A DNA stretch of 64,000 nucleotides from Sinohyriopsis cumingii (taxonomy: Eukaryota > Mollusca > Bivalvia > Unionida > Unionidae): contig CM068841.1 of the NCBI GenBank assembly GCA_028554795.2, positions 28,203,721 to 28,267,720 on the forward strand, read 5' to 3'. Below the pieces are notes generated by a model that saw nothing but the letters and a program-made list of their open reading frames with translations, did not search any database and was not told where the DNA came from. Position numbers and translations under genes: made by a program. Each line of letters begins with the position of its first letter. Positions within the stretch are counted from its first letter, which is position 1. Positions 22,500-34,133 of this stretch are shown here, piece by piece.

Positions 22500-23250
22500 T
22501 TAAACTGGAAGTACACAGTAAAACACTCTGGTTGAGAAGTTGTAAACATGGACGAATTTCAAGGCGGCTCAGATATCACAGCCCCTTCAATTTTACTCTG
22601 GTTCCCTGCTTCGAATGCTCCCTGCGTTGCACGCCGCTCCGCCGGGAGCATACGAAGGAGGGAACCGGACTACTTCAATTTAAGCTTGAGTTTGACCTTG
22701 AAATTTTGTGTCAACCAATCACAGATCATTTGAAAGGTTGTTTTTGATTGACTGAAACTGAAAACTCGGTCTTAAAATCAAACTCATAATTTCATGATTT
22801 CCAGGCCGGACCATGTATTCGATCTTAGGCCAGACCTGGAGTTTGCGTTTCCACTAACGTCATTAAAAAAGATTGACATTAAAATCTTAAACTCATGCTC
22901 AGATATCATGTTACTTCCTGGCCCAGAGACTGAACTGAAACTTAAACCTTTATGTCAACTAGTCCTAAACCCCATATTTTGATTGGCTGTTGGTGTAAAA
23001 AGAAAATCTTAGCGTTTTATTATATCAAGGGCAGGCCTGGAAACCAGCAACTCTTGATCTTGAGTTTGAGCTTGAGATATTTTTTTAAACCAGTCATATA
23101 TGACATTAGTTTTGAAAGCTCCTTTTCAATTGGCAGATAGTGAGAACTCAAGCTAAAACTTTATGATATCCAGACCTGTCCTGAGACTGAATTTGCACTA
23201 TTGCAGCCAATCAAAAGCAACGTATGAAGAGTCAAGTCCTTCGATGTTCG
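22500..23250. repeat. Diverged ~230-bp modular repeats in an intron
   Basis: Four related modules share GAGTTTGAGCTTGAGA-like starts, CAACCAATCACAG or AGCCAATCAAAAGC-like ends, and CAGGCCTGGAAACCAG or CCAGACCTGTCCTGAGAC links. They lie between two exons of the minus-strand gene. The ORFs across this block are judged non-coding because they repeat with the DNA. Confidence 0.55.
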
Positions 23251-23801
23251 TTGACAAACTTTTAGTCTCAACACTGTATCACACACTCCCCAGAATAGGA
23301 AATAAAACTCCGGTTAGAAGCAAGATATCATCTGGAGATTATACTAATTATAATAAGGGATCAAGGTAAACACAATAAAGGACCATATGAAAAGGAAATA
23401 AAAATATATTGATGTCCTTCTTCATAACTAGCTATGATATTAATCGTAACTGAGGGAGAAAGATTGTGAGTCCATAGAAATAATGTATATAGTAAACGCA
23501 AGCATGGACCCTACGTATAACATTAAAAATTTATACAAAATACATTGGGATATTACCAAGTTTGTTATTAGATGTGCAACATAACCGAATAATTGTTCTC
23601 AGCCACTTGAGAGTAGAGGTGGAGATTGCGGTTGAAGGACAGGTGTGAATACAAAACAGCTTGCCAGTTACATATTCTTATTTCCTACAACAAAAGCTGA
23701 CTGGGCATGCAATTGTGCGAAAATGGCACTTAAATACTTTCGATGGAAAGGTGTCAAAGATTACGTAAACTTACTTACTTACACCCTCTAAGCATACATA
23801 C

Positions 23802-24008
23802 GTTTATTGAATAGGATCTTGTTAACTTCCGAGTCCTTGGTCTGATCCCGATTGAATGTAGTAGGCTTGGGAAATTGGACTGGTGGTATGGACTCTCAAG
23901 AACATCATAGGATATGGACAAATCGGACTTATGGGAAATAATTCCTGGCGATTTCCGGCTTGATGTGCTTCTCGATGACACCCTCTCGAAGTTTTTAAAG
24001 AGGTCCAG
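23802..24008 (-). CDS. Unnamed minus-strand gene, Ser-rich exon
   Basis: An exon of exactly 69 codons between the acceptor TTTGTCCCAG and the donor AAC/GTATGT, in phase 0 at both ends. It begins LDLFKNFERVSS and continues Ser/Arg-rich (SRSTSSRKSPG), then has a Tyr/His/Pro-containing segment and ends in SYSIN. The Ser/Arg-rich part suggests a disordered, possibly phosphorylated region. No catalytic motif is seen. Confidence 0.75.
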
Positions 24009-24403
24009 CTGGGACAAACATAATTGATATGTTAAACAAAACTTAAAAAGGGTTGTACAAAACTTAGTATGAGTCCTACATTTTCGTTACAAAAAGTATT
24101 AAATTATTAAATCGAATTATTAAACCCCCACCCACCTCTTCTTCCACGCTCGTATATTTTATGACAATTGTTATCAATGATCAAAAGACTTTGAGTTCAG
24201 TCACCAAAAAAATAACAAAACCATTTTTCGCGTAAAACTGAATATATTATATAAGGACGGAAAGCGACGAATGTAAACAACCGTACACCCCTTACAACTC
24301 ATATCCATTTTCTTCCCTCTAAAATAAAAATCATCAGTACTTATTGAGACATTCGTCCGAGTAATTCAATTTACCAGCATAGATTATTGAGACATGAACT
24401 TAC

Positions 24404-24453
24404 ACACAAACTATCGGCAATTTGTCCTGGTGAAGTCCCATTTAAAGATCTAC
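24404..24453 (-). CDS. Unnamed minus-strand gene, short exon
   Basis: A 50-base exon bounded by TATGTTCGCAG and TGT/GTAAGT, the latter a near-consensus donor. The first two bases finish a codon begun in the previous exon, then 16 codons follow (RSLNGTSPGQIADSLC), ending in phase 0. The preceding exon, which must end after one base of a codon, was not located; a weak candidate ends at 26024. Confidence 0.6.
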
Positions 24454-25542
24454 CTGCGAACATAGCAGACGTGTACATCACATTCACAAAAACTGCACCG
24501 CAGTGAATTAAATGCTTGCAAGATATAATAATAACATAAAATAAAACGAAGGATGTAAATGTTCATAACATATCCAAAATGACTTAGTTTCATTATCTAA
24601 TGGGACTAGAGCAAGATACATTATGGTCGCTTGTTTGTATGTACGTTGATATCGCAATAATCTATGTAGGTAATGCGATTAAATACGTTGCGTTCTTTCC
24701 TTGATTATATTTATTATCTATTTCACTCTTTATTTCTTTTTCTTTTTTAAAAAAAATGTTGATTTTAGATTTTGTATCCACACGTAATAACTTTGCTCCA
24801 CAATCAATCTCTCCAAATTTGCCAAAATCTTTATGGAAATCTATAGATGCACAATATAAATCGGAATGATTTTAAATATTCGAATAACGCGTACAACATG
24901 AACATATATTATCAATCGTGGAGCACCAGTTAGACACTGACATAAAATTTGATTAATACACTATATCAAAGCATAAATTTTGTTTGCTAATTTAAATAAG
25001 GAAGAAAATAGTTTAGCTAAATAACTAAGAAGTGCTATTAATTCTCTATAGTAGGGGAGTACATTTTCGTTCACACAATTACACACACACTTGGGGGTGG
25101 GGTGCTCGCGCGAATGTGTGTCAGGATGTAGTGAAGATGTGTGATCTCCCCCACACCTTATGGTTTTGGGTTATCGCTATCACGGAGATGATCGACCAAG
25201 ATGTATTGTCCAGATCGAGTAATTAATAGCACAGAATGTGAAATTAATGGATGGGATAACAGAGATCTGAGCAGGTATATAAAATAGAGAAACACGAGCC
25301 CCCATATGTAAAATATAACTATTTAATCAATTACATAAACAAAATGAAATCGAACATGACATTTGAATGAATGACTTTCTATCAGAAATGGAGATACAAG
25401 ATTTATGCGCAATTCAATTAGCCATTCTGCTATACTGATAGAACAAATGTCATTATATGATGATTCAACTCAATTTGCCGGTATGTCAGCATCACCTGGT
25501 GTCATCGGTCTATTCCAAATAACTGTTGGTGATAGGTGGACG

Positions 25543-25604
<62 letters not shown>
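25543..25604. repeat. (CT)n microsatellite
   Basis: About 30 CT units with one interruption. The Leu-Ser and Arg-Glu repeat ORFs covering it are artefacts. Confidence 0.95.
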
Positions 25605-25608
<4 letters not shown>

Positions 25609-26239
25609 GGTCATCAACATCTTGGTTGGAGACTGCGTTCTCTTTCCACTGAACTGTCAGGCATGGAGCTATTTTGTTTTCCTTCAAAAATAAAAATATA
25701 GAACTATCCTAAAAACGTGTCAGGTTTTTTCCTCTGTTATGTATATTTGATTTTATTTAATTGTTTATATGTTAGTTTTAATTTTTTAATTCCATTACAT
25801 GCTATTCTAATGTAACTTTGTTTACTGGATTTGACATTGTCCAGAAATTCAGTTCAGTTCTGTTTGACCTGACTGTTATTGATAAACACCTAATAATAGA
25901 AACACTGTACCTAGCTTCTAACTTTGATTCAGAACCAGTGATAGTCTTGGTAAACAACTTTTTTCTATTTTTTTTTTAATTCTTTCTCAGAGTAAGATTC
26001 ATTAAGAGCAATCAAGACCATACCTGGTCTATGTGACATCAAGCACGTGCGTAATATTACAAACTTCTAATTTTTCTAGAAGATCGACCACATCCAGGAA
26101 TCTGCTTCACGTCTTAAACTTGTGTATAACTGTTGTCTTTACAGAGATTGTTCAGTCAGGCTCCAAACATATGTTGTGACCAGTTTGAGTTCAAATTTTA
26201 TTTAATTGAATTTCAAGTAATTCTTTTTCCTGAAAATAC

Positions 26240-26242
<3 letters not shown>

Positions 26243-26275
<33 letters not shown>

Positions 26276-26590
26276 TTAGGATTTTTAACGTAGCTTTAAT
26301 AATTTTTCAGTCATATCACTACGATGTCTGCAGTGTGGCAGTTTATAGTGATGTCTAACACTGGGGCATCATACCACAGACATGTAGCATGATGTCCCAC
26401 CCAGTCATTATCCTGACACCAGGCCGACCAGTCCTAACACTAACCTCTTAATGCTGAGCTCCAAGCGAGGCAGCTGTTAGTACCACTTTTGTAAGTGATT
26501 GGTATGACTCGGCCGGGGTCTCGGCCGGGGTTTAAACCCACAACATCCCGCTTCAGAGGCGGTCGCTCTAACCACTAGGCCACCGGAGTG
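26243..26590 (-). mobile_element. tRNA-derived SINE family 2, copy B
   Basis: It is the reverse complement of the family seen at 12047-12378. The plus strand starts with a TG run (the CA tail), passes CATGATGTCCCACC-like landmarks and ends in the tRNA-like head (CACTAGGCCACCGGAG). Part of the B-box region (TCGGCCGGGG) is duplicated. It lies in an intron of the minus-strand gene, in the same orientation as that gene. Confidence 0.8.
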
Positions 26591-26597
26591 GTTTGGA

Positions 26598-26943
26598 AAC
26601 ACATAAGTACTCCTATAAAAATCTTGGATAAAAACATTTATTGGAAGTTATACTGAATTCAAAACTGGAATATTTTCTTTGATTCAACAAGGAACAGCAC
26701 TTCGCAGATTACAACAGACGTTATCGTCTTCCATTTTGGATTTCATTGGGATTCGAACTCAGTTTCATTCAGGACTTTTTATTACTAGGACTATTATTTT
26801 TTTTACTTCATGTACTATTTTTGGATTTGATTCGTAAAACCGTAAGTTCTTTTTTCTCATTTTTCACATGATATTCCTGTTGTCTTCACTCTTTTCTGTT
26901 ACTTTTTGAAAGAGCCTAGGCTCGTAACACTTCTCCTGGATCA
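26598..26943 (-). repeat. LTR-like dispersed repeat, partial copy 3
   Basis: On the minus strand it starts TGTTACGAGCCTAGGCTC and continues through AAAAGTAACAG and AATCAAATCC landmarks shared with 10008-10940 and 55427-56325. It ends beside the SINE, so the distal part has been lost or rearranged. Confidence 0.6.
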
Positions 26944-27578
26944 ACTAATATTCCAACTATCCTTTCCGTCAGATATCGTCTATCGAAATTCATCAGAACT
27001 AGCTATGGTCATTTCTCCGCCTAATACACAGTAACGTGAATTTATATCTTGTCTAGCTGCTTTTGCGTTCCTACAGAGACCATGACATAATTAGACCTTT
27101 TATATGCTATTAGTACACTGCAGTTGCTATAAATTACCGGCTGAATTATACTGTCGGCACATGTTCATCGATTCTCGGTTGAGGAGAATTCACAACTTAA
27201 TTACACACGAATTAATGGACTTAAATCCTTGTCCTAATTATGTTATTTTGCTAATTAGCGATTCGTTGACATAGAAATAGTAAAATCAATTATCAGGATA
27301 CATGATGCAAATCATTAAAGACAGAGAATTTACTCCTCACAATTCGTGTCAGAAGAAATGCGTAAAATTTTACACTTCATGATTTCTATTACATACAAAG
27401 CAACTAAATCCGAACTTACTCATACAAAACATGTGATATAATATTTGAGACAAAATGCATGCAAGCTATGAACTCTGAACTCAAGGAAAGATTGAAATAT
27501 GAATTTAAAATGAATAAAATTAACAGATAATTACAGACTTATATCAATGAACATACACTATATGCAATTGAGACTAAC

Positions 27579-27659
27579 CTTGTGCTTTATTCGAGATTCG
27601 CACTTCCCTAGTAAGGTGAGTGTCTCACAATTCGTGTCCATCACATTTTGAGACGCGTC
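27579..27659 (-). CDS. Unnamed minus-strand gene, second coding exon
   Basis: An exon of exactly 27 codons between a pyrimidine-rich acceptor (CAAATTCTCTAAG) and the donor AAG/GTTAGT. It is in phase 0 at both ends and joins the first coding exon without a frame change. The peptide starts DASQNVMDTNCETL and ends in basic residues (SRIKHK). It contains an internal Met, so this exon could also hold an alternative start. Confidence 0.6.
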
Positions 27660-28169
27660 CTTAGAGAATTTGACGAGAAAAGTACTTTTTAGTGGTTCTC
27701 AGAACTAAATTTTGGCTTGCCTCAGAAACTGTGATTAATTTCACGAGTGGAATTTCTTAAAAGCCTGAATTCCGTCTGGGAACACACACGGCCTCTTTCA
27801 GCTTATCTAATCAGGATTATTTCTTTAACAGAAAAAAAACTTTCTATCACTCCTATAGAAGTCAGAATAATCCTCTTTAATTTATGATACCTATTCGAAA
27901 TCGCCCACAACTTCCTAAAATTTTCCTAGGTTTGTCCCTACTCTTTGTCATTTACCGCTAATGACCTTGCATTACCATTGCACTCTTACGTGGTACTAAC
28001 GGAACGGACACTAACTAAAATCCAATCATGCCCCTAAACAAGAGAGGTTAACCATTACAAGTTGCCAAGCTATAGTGAGCCTATCCAATACATCAATCTT
28101 AATGGTTACGTGTTACGCTGACCACGACAGAATGCAGTGTGAAAATAGTCTACAAAAATTGTGCACCAT

Positions 28170-28172
<3 letters not shown>

Positions 28173-28255
<83 letters not shown>

Positions 28256-28276
28256 GTGTGTGTGTGTGTGTGTGTG
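28173..28276. repeat. (TA)n-(TG)n compound microsatellite
   Basis: A TA run (about 28173-28252) continues directly into a TG run (about 28254-28276). The Tyr-Ile repeat ORFs on both strands are artefacts. Confidence 0.95.
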
Positions 28277-30217
28277 AACAGGTCAAATTCACTGCCTTAT
28301 TAGAGACAGTTCTTGATAAATCGCAGGAATATTTCATGCGGTTTAGCTTAAAGGGCAAAAGGCTAGAAACGTTTATGCAGTGGCCTGTCCTCTGGTGTCA
28401 CTTGTTATGTATAGATTCGTCCGGTGTCATTTATTATATACTGAGTCCGATGTCAGTTGTTATGTATAGAACAAGTTTGTTCTCGCTGCTTCTCCTAAAC
28501 TAAACTGATGATTGCTATGATACTTTACACGCACGTTTTTCCTAATGTCATATAAGTTCTAATAAAATAAATGGTGCCCATTTGCCGCCACGGTAGCAGT
28601 TTGGAAAATCTTGTTATCGCTCCTCCTTCTAAAGGGATGATGGTATCGACACGAAGTTTTATCTATAAAAAAAATACTGTATTAAAAATGCCGTCAAAAC
28701 AAACTTCGTATGTCTAATTGATCCTATATGAAAAGATATACGATATTGTATAGGGGACACAGAAAATCGAATTGCAACAGAAAATCGAATTGCAACGTGT
28801 AATGTCACTAATAATTTGCATGATCTAATTTCAAAGCGTTAATACTTAAAGCCTACTTTTTGTTGTTCGAAGATCGTTTACAGTCCTTTCTTATGGCGCC
28901 ACCTAATGGATTACATAAATGTATACTAGTGGATGCACAGTTCTGACACATTTTAAGATCTGTTCATCCTGAAGAAGAAGAAGAAAAAGAAGAAGAAGAA
29001 TATAGGCCTAAATAAGGAAATACAGACGTGAATAATAGTCATCAGGACAGTTACATTAACCTCATGGAAAATGAAAGTAGTTCCAAAAGTGACACCACCG
29101 AACTAGTGATAAAAGACTTTCTAGATGTTATTAAATGAACACTAAATGAATGCCCAGTTGACCAATACTAATTTGAAAATCGTATTTTTCTCTACCTATC
29201 ATAAACGGATTACCATAGCAAGTGGTGGTTATACTACAAGACTTTTTGTCCTGTCAAGTTGTCCCTATATAAGATGGATGCCAACGGGGGGCAATCCTGA
29301 AAATCTTTTGTATGGTTACTTTTCCTAAATGGATGTCCATAGCGACAAATGACTTTCACAAAAGGACTTTATAGGATATTTGCTTGCTCCTAAATAACAG
29401 TAACATGGATTTCGCATCCAGTATGGACACTGCGGTGGCAATTTTGAAACTCGTGTTATTTGTACTTTTCCCGAGCAGATGGTTGTATTGTCATTGGGTT
29501 TAAGCTTCGTGTTCTTGTTCATTGTTATTGAAATATGGCGCCAATTTGACCTTCCGCGTGGCCGCCATAAAGGTCAGCTTGAAAATCTTCATTTAACTAC
29601 TTGTTCTGAATCTATGGTCATATGGATACTGCGTTTTTACTAAAAGACTTCTTATGATCTGTAGATACTCCATTATTAAAAAAACAGTTGACAATTAGAC
29701 TACATTTTATTAAACACACACACACACACCTCTTTTTTGCAATATAAAATGGTTAAAATATTAAAATGATACTAACCAAACCTCCAAAAATGACTGCCTT
29801 CACGGACAGTCCGCAAATCGTTTTATGGCTATTTCGTTTGAAGGAACAGGCATATTGGTATAGATTTTTCGCCAAAACGCTATAAAATTATGCATCTAGT
29901 TTTGAATGTCAGCCAACACAACAATAGTGGTCACGTCGGAAATCTTGCTTTCACTGCTACACTTGCTAGAACGGTGACACTGACTTGGGGTTTGCACTAA
30001 AACACTTTTTGTACATCTGAACACTAAAATATCCGCAGTTTTATTGAAGAGTTTTGACCTAAATAACATTATCGCCAAGTTAATGGTAATTTCTTGATTT
30101 TCCATTTTTATACTTCAATGCGCTGATGACGATATGTGTGTGTGAACTTTGTTTGCATCCTCCTTCCCCCCACCCACACAATCGTGCTGCTTTGACACTT
30201 ACGTCACTAATACTTAC

Positions 30218-30316
30218 CCTGTCAAATCGACTTGATTCGTTATCCTTTCCTCCAATTTCCTCAAGGTGGTCTAAAAATTGCACAGACATCTTGGATTTAT
30301 CTCTTCTTTCCATCAT
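30218..30316 (-). CDS. Unnamed minus-strand gene, first coding exon with start codon
   Basis: The start is an ATG-ATG pair at 30316, directly preceded by an in-frame TAG, so translation cannot start further upstream in this exon. The 33 codons (MMERRDKSKMSVQFLDHLEE and on) end at AGG/GTAAGT, a consensus donor, in phase 0. The product begins basic and then becomes acidic. The next exon found is 2.6 kb downstream at 27579-27659. The gene spans at least 10.5 kb on the minus strand. A protein of some 240 residues plus the missing exon is expected; the coiled-coil part suggests a structural or scaffolding role, but no family is recognised. Confidence 0.65.
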
Positions 30317-30823
30317 CTATCGACCATTCTACTTACTTTCCTTTTTCTTTGGATAATTTCAGAATATGTATATTTTATTCATATTTAAACCGTGCAATCA
30401 TGAGAGAAATATTTAAATACTAAAACTGGACTGATATAAATTCCTAGCAGTATGACAACTATAAGTCACGAAAAGAGGCCCGATCAAGGCGGGGTATGTG
30501 TATTTTCTTTGTTATTATTCAACACACATAAAATCCCTTTCAATATTATTGGTCTATGTATTTTAATAATTTCATTTTGAATCATTATGTAATACGTTGT
30601 AAACTGAATATCTGACAGTATTGATAAAAGTAATACCCATATACCTTACTCCCTCCGGTCGCCTCGGCTTGATTCATTGTAACGGAAAAATAAATTTCTA
30701 TAACCGGTTGTAATTGACCTGTATAGCTTTCAGTTTCATTAGATTGGTGACAGACAATGGTAATAGCTTTGCGGTATTTACTCGTGACCCAAAGCGTAAA
30801 ACAGCGTAGACTCAGGGCCAACG

Positions 30824-30844
30824 GGGGGGGGGGGGGGGGGGGGG
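30824..30844. repeat. G homopolymer (about 21 bases)
   Basis: An uninterrupted poly-G run that could form quadruplex DNA. Its length in the assembly may be unreliable. Confidence 0.9.
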
Positions 30845-31351
30845 CAGCCGAGAATATATCCCTTACCGGCCCTTTTTTGAACAAAAACTAGGAGAGGCCC
30901 GGGTGTTTCTTACTCCAGGGCCCGTCATCGCTCTCTACGGACCTGCGTTGACTCAGATCTAATGGTGCAACATGCACCGGCAAATGAAGGTATAGATATT
31001 GCTCTACGTCTGATTTCAAACGAACACATTAATCTGTGAACGTATTATCTTTGTATCTGGGTCTTCACTATCTAGCGTAAGGTGAGATTTATAAACAGTT
31101 AAATACGATATATAGAGGACAGACATTTAGACTCAACCGAGCGTGCTTTTTACGACAACCACATATACAACGATAGAACATGTGTTACACATAGACAGAC
31201 ATACAGACAGATAAGTAGTTTATTTCAATCTCACTACTTGTATAGTCGAGAATATGCAGGAAATAAATAACGTAGTGCATAAACCACTCCATAAAGAGTT
31301 AGGAGAAACATTCTGAACGCAATTTATATATATGTACACATAAATTAAAAA
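30845..31351. other. No gene seen
   Basis: Both strands were read and only short ORFs without motifs are present. Confidence 0.4.
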
Positions 31352-31362
31352 TGAAATTACTG

Positions 31363-31620
31363 TTGTTGTTGTTGTTGTTGTTTTAGGGTTTAACGCCATT
31401 TTTCAGCACACGATAGGCTATACATGGTGGCCAGTATTAATGGTGGAGGAAGAACCCGGGAAAACCCCGGAAAGAACCACCGACCCACGAGAAGCTACTG
31501 GCAAGCTTTCTCACATACCCACATAGGCTGAATCCGAGACTCGAACCCACGCAGACAGAGGTGAGATGGCAGTGATCTGTAACGGAGAGCGCTTTAGACC
31601 ACTCGGCCACTCGGGGCCCC
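31363..31620 (-). mobile_element. Leu/Ser-type SINE, near full-length copy 3
   Basis: On the minus strand it begins GGGGCCCCGAGTGGCCGAG (A-box region), includes the B box GGGTTCGAGTC and ends GGCGTTAAACCCTAAAACAAC. A perfect 11-bp duplication (TGAAATTACTG at 31352-31362 and 31621-31631) flanks it. It preserves the tRNA-like promoter, so it is one of the best copies. Confidence 0.95.
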
Positions 31621-31918
31621 TGAAATTACTGAAACAATAAATTATTCAACGATACTATAAAAGTACCACGTGTGCAACAAAACTTTATGATCAGATAACT
31701 TTAATGTATTGCACGTAACTTAATATCCAGAGGGGGAATTATATTTTTGGCAAATAATACATTTCTCCGCAAAAATATGAGGCCCAATATATTCGGACTA
31801 CTTCTGTTATTTCTATGATTGGTTTGACTGTCCATCAGGTCATGATAAAACCTTTGAAGTGGTTGTAGTACACATCAGTTTGATGTATTTGGTGATTCGC
31901 CATCGGGCGGAGTGTGGT

Positions 31919-31995
31919 AGCCTGGTACACTGGACTACCGTGATGCTGCGCAGACAAGTGTGCGTACCTTTATAGGAGCCCAGGGTACCAGGCTG
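31919..31995. repeat. Short imperfect inverted repeat (hairpin)
   Basis: AGCCTGGTACACTGGACTAC on the left pairs at 16 of 20 positions with the reverse complement of the right arm, ending GGTACCAGGCT. The loop is about 40 bp. It is probably a small MITE end pair or hairpin. Confidence 0.6.
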
Positions 31996-32313
31996 ATCAC
32001 AACATGCTGTCAGATCTTCACGATGTATCTGTTGTTAATCAGCTTGCCTCAAAATTAAACTTTTCGACGTTAATCGCTGTCCATCCGTATTATGCTGTCA
32101 CGATTACGTGTTAATTATAGCTACATCTTTTCCACCCATATTTTCGGATGACCTAAATTCATGATTTTCGACAAGATATGTAGACTTTAATTCTCATAAT
32201 TATTAAAACAAGATAATTAATTGGAAAGTTAGTGCAACAGCAAAAACGCTATTTTCCGTAAGGTTGTCGTAGAAAAATGTGGACAAATGTAAACTATCAG
32301 ACTATGTCTGGAC

Positions 32314-32535
32314 TACAGTTACATAAGGTATTAACATTATGTTGCTACAAATGGCCTGACAGTTACAGGTCACCTGAAGTCAGCTCCAGGCTCTCATTCA
32401 GTTGTAACCCTACATCCCTTATGATAACATTAACAACTAGTGTGTGTGTGTGTTCTCTGTTTTGAGTCAGTAGTAATCCAGCCATTAAAGTAGTTAGACC
32501 AAACCATGTTTTGGGTTATTGAGCAAAACATAACA
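32314..32535 (+). repeat. 5' LTR of the Ty3/gypsy retrotransposon
   Basis: 222 bp that align base for base in length with 37056-37277. Conserved blocks include GACAGTTACAGGTCACCTGA and GAGTCAGTAGTAATC. It ends in AACA directly before the primer-binding site. The first ~15 bases are diverged from the 3' copy. Confidence 0.8.
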
Positions 32536-32549
32536 TGGTGTAAGAAGTG
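32536..32549 (+). promoter_or_regulatory. Primer-binding site, tRNA-Leu type
   Basis: TGGTGTAAGAAGTG lies immediately after the LTR. The better preserved second copy at 37278 reads TGGTGTCAGAAGTG. This is complementary to the CCA-bearing 3' end of metazoan tRNA-Leu(CAA) as I recall it. Confidence 0.65.
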
Positions 32550-32651
32550 AAAATGTTTGGAATAAGTTGGATTTATGCCATTAAGAAGTATATCTCCATG
32601 ACAATACTTAAGTTTTTTAGATACACAAATTAATATGTTAATTTTTACATC

Positions 32652-33424
32652 ATGGAAAAATTCAATCAGCCACCTGAAATGGACTTTAATTCACACCATC
32701 TAGCAGAAACTTGGAGGAGGTGGAAGCAGACTATGCAGTTTTACTTAGATGTTGTGCTTGCAGATAAAGAAGACAAAGAAAACTTCAGTGCTTTCCTATA
32801 TAGTATTGGTCAGGATGGTAGAGACATATACAACACATTTACATTTGAGGCCAATGAAGCTGAAAAAATGATGCACTGATCAAACAGTTTGAGGACTATT
32901 TCAGTCCGAAGCAGAACATTACAGTAGAAATTAAGGCACAGCTTCAATACAAGAATCCAACAAAAGAATGAAACCATTGAGCAATATGTAACTAAATGTG
33001 ATTTTATTGCAAAGAGCTGCAAATTTGAAAATCTACAGGATGAAATGATTAGAGATAGAATTGACTGTGGGACTAATTCTGAAAAAGCAAAAGAAAGACT
33101 TTTACAAGAAGATCAACTGACATTACAAAAAGCATTGGCTATCTGCAGAGCAGACGAAGAATCCAAAAGCAGATTCAAAGTAGGCAAAATGAAGCAGCTG
33201 CATCACAAGTTCATGGTGTGAAAATGAAGAAAAAAGGAAAGAAAATGACACAACCAAAGAAAGTGGAAATGTTATTTATGAAATCAGAATCCAGATTATT
33301 CAACTGTGGTAAATGGGGCAAATTTCATGCAAAAGGTAGGTGTCCAGCCTATGGAAAAAACTTGCTACAGGTGTCGAAAACAGCACCATTTTATGAAATG
33401 CTGCAAGACAAAAGGGGTGCATAG
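32652..33424 (+). pseudogene. Retrotransposon gag, frameshifted
   Basis: The ORF begins with MEKFNQPPEMDF and a Trp-rich helix (WRRWKQTMQFYLD) typical of Ty3/gypsy capsid N-termini. The frame is lost after about 32880, resumes around 32880-33200, and ends in a zinc-knuckle-like block (CGKWGKFHAKGRC, near 33303-33345). Gag would form the virus-like particle. Several frameshifts show that the copy is dead. Confidence 0.75.
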
Positions 33425-34133
33425 TATGCAAGAATACTCATGTGAAGAGGAAGAATCATCTTTTGTAGGAACAGTGACAAAAGCAAACACTGAAATCAGT
33501 GACAAAGAATGCTACGTTACTCTGACTCTTCATGGTACTGATGTCAAATTTAAAATTGATACTGGCTCGCAAGTAAACATCATTCCAAATCACATTTGTG
33601 AAACAATCAACATTGACAACATGGAAGCAAAACCAACCAAGACCTTTCTCACAAGCTACTCGGGTGACAAACTAATTGTCATAGGCAAATACAAATTAAA
33701 TTGCATGAATCAAGAACTTGATTATTATATCACAAAAAAAATAAAAAACAATCAACCGCCCATTCTTGGGTTCAAAGCGTCTCAAGATTTGTACTTAATG
33801 CAAGTAGTTTGCAATGTACGCAGGAATAAGGACAATTATATCGTGAAAGAATTTCCCAGTGTGTTCAAAGATCTAGGATGCCTGAAAGAAACATACCATA
33901 TTGCAACTGACAAAAATGCGAAACCTGTCATTAATCCACCAAGGCCGGTTCCTACAACTTTACGAGAACCACTTAAATCAATTCCGGAAGAGAATGAACG
34001 GAAAAATGTAATACGGAAAGTAGACGAACCAGCAGAATGGGTCAGTTCATTAGTAGTTATTGAAAAACCCAAGTCGGGAAAACATCGAATTTGTCTAGAT
34101 CCGAGAAATTTCAATCAAGTTATCAAGAGATAG
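33306..34133 (+). pseudogene. Retrotransposon pol: zinc knuckle, protease and start of reverse transcriptase
   Basis: A 275-residue open segment. It holds a CYRCRKQHHFMKCC zinc knuckle near its start, and an aspartic-protease core IDTGSQVNIIP encoded around 33555-33590. After a linker it holds the beginning of the reverse transcriptase (VVIEKPKSGKHRICLDPR, around 34055-34105). It stops at TAG 34131-34133. The stop breaks an otherwise continuous polyprotein that continues at 34140. The order protease then RT is normal for pol. Confidence 0.85.

Larger units (their letters stand above)
24454..27578. other. Intron region of the unnamed gene with repeats; at least one exon not found
   Basis: It holds a (CT)n tract (25543-25604), a SINE (26243-26590) and an LTR-like repeat fragment (26598-26943). 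Exon phases on either side require a missing exon, or set of exons, adding 3n+1 bases. Confidence 0.5.

Noticed and set aside
28075-28503. 142-residue ORF with a long Tyr-Ile repeat
   Set aside because: The repeat is the translation of a TA microsatellite. The flanks have no motif and no splice support.
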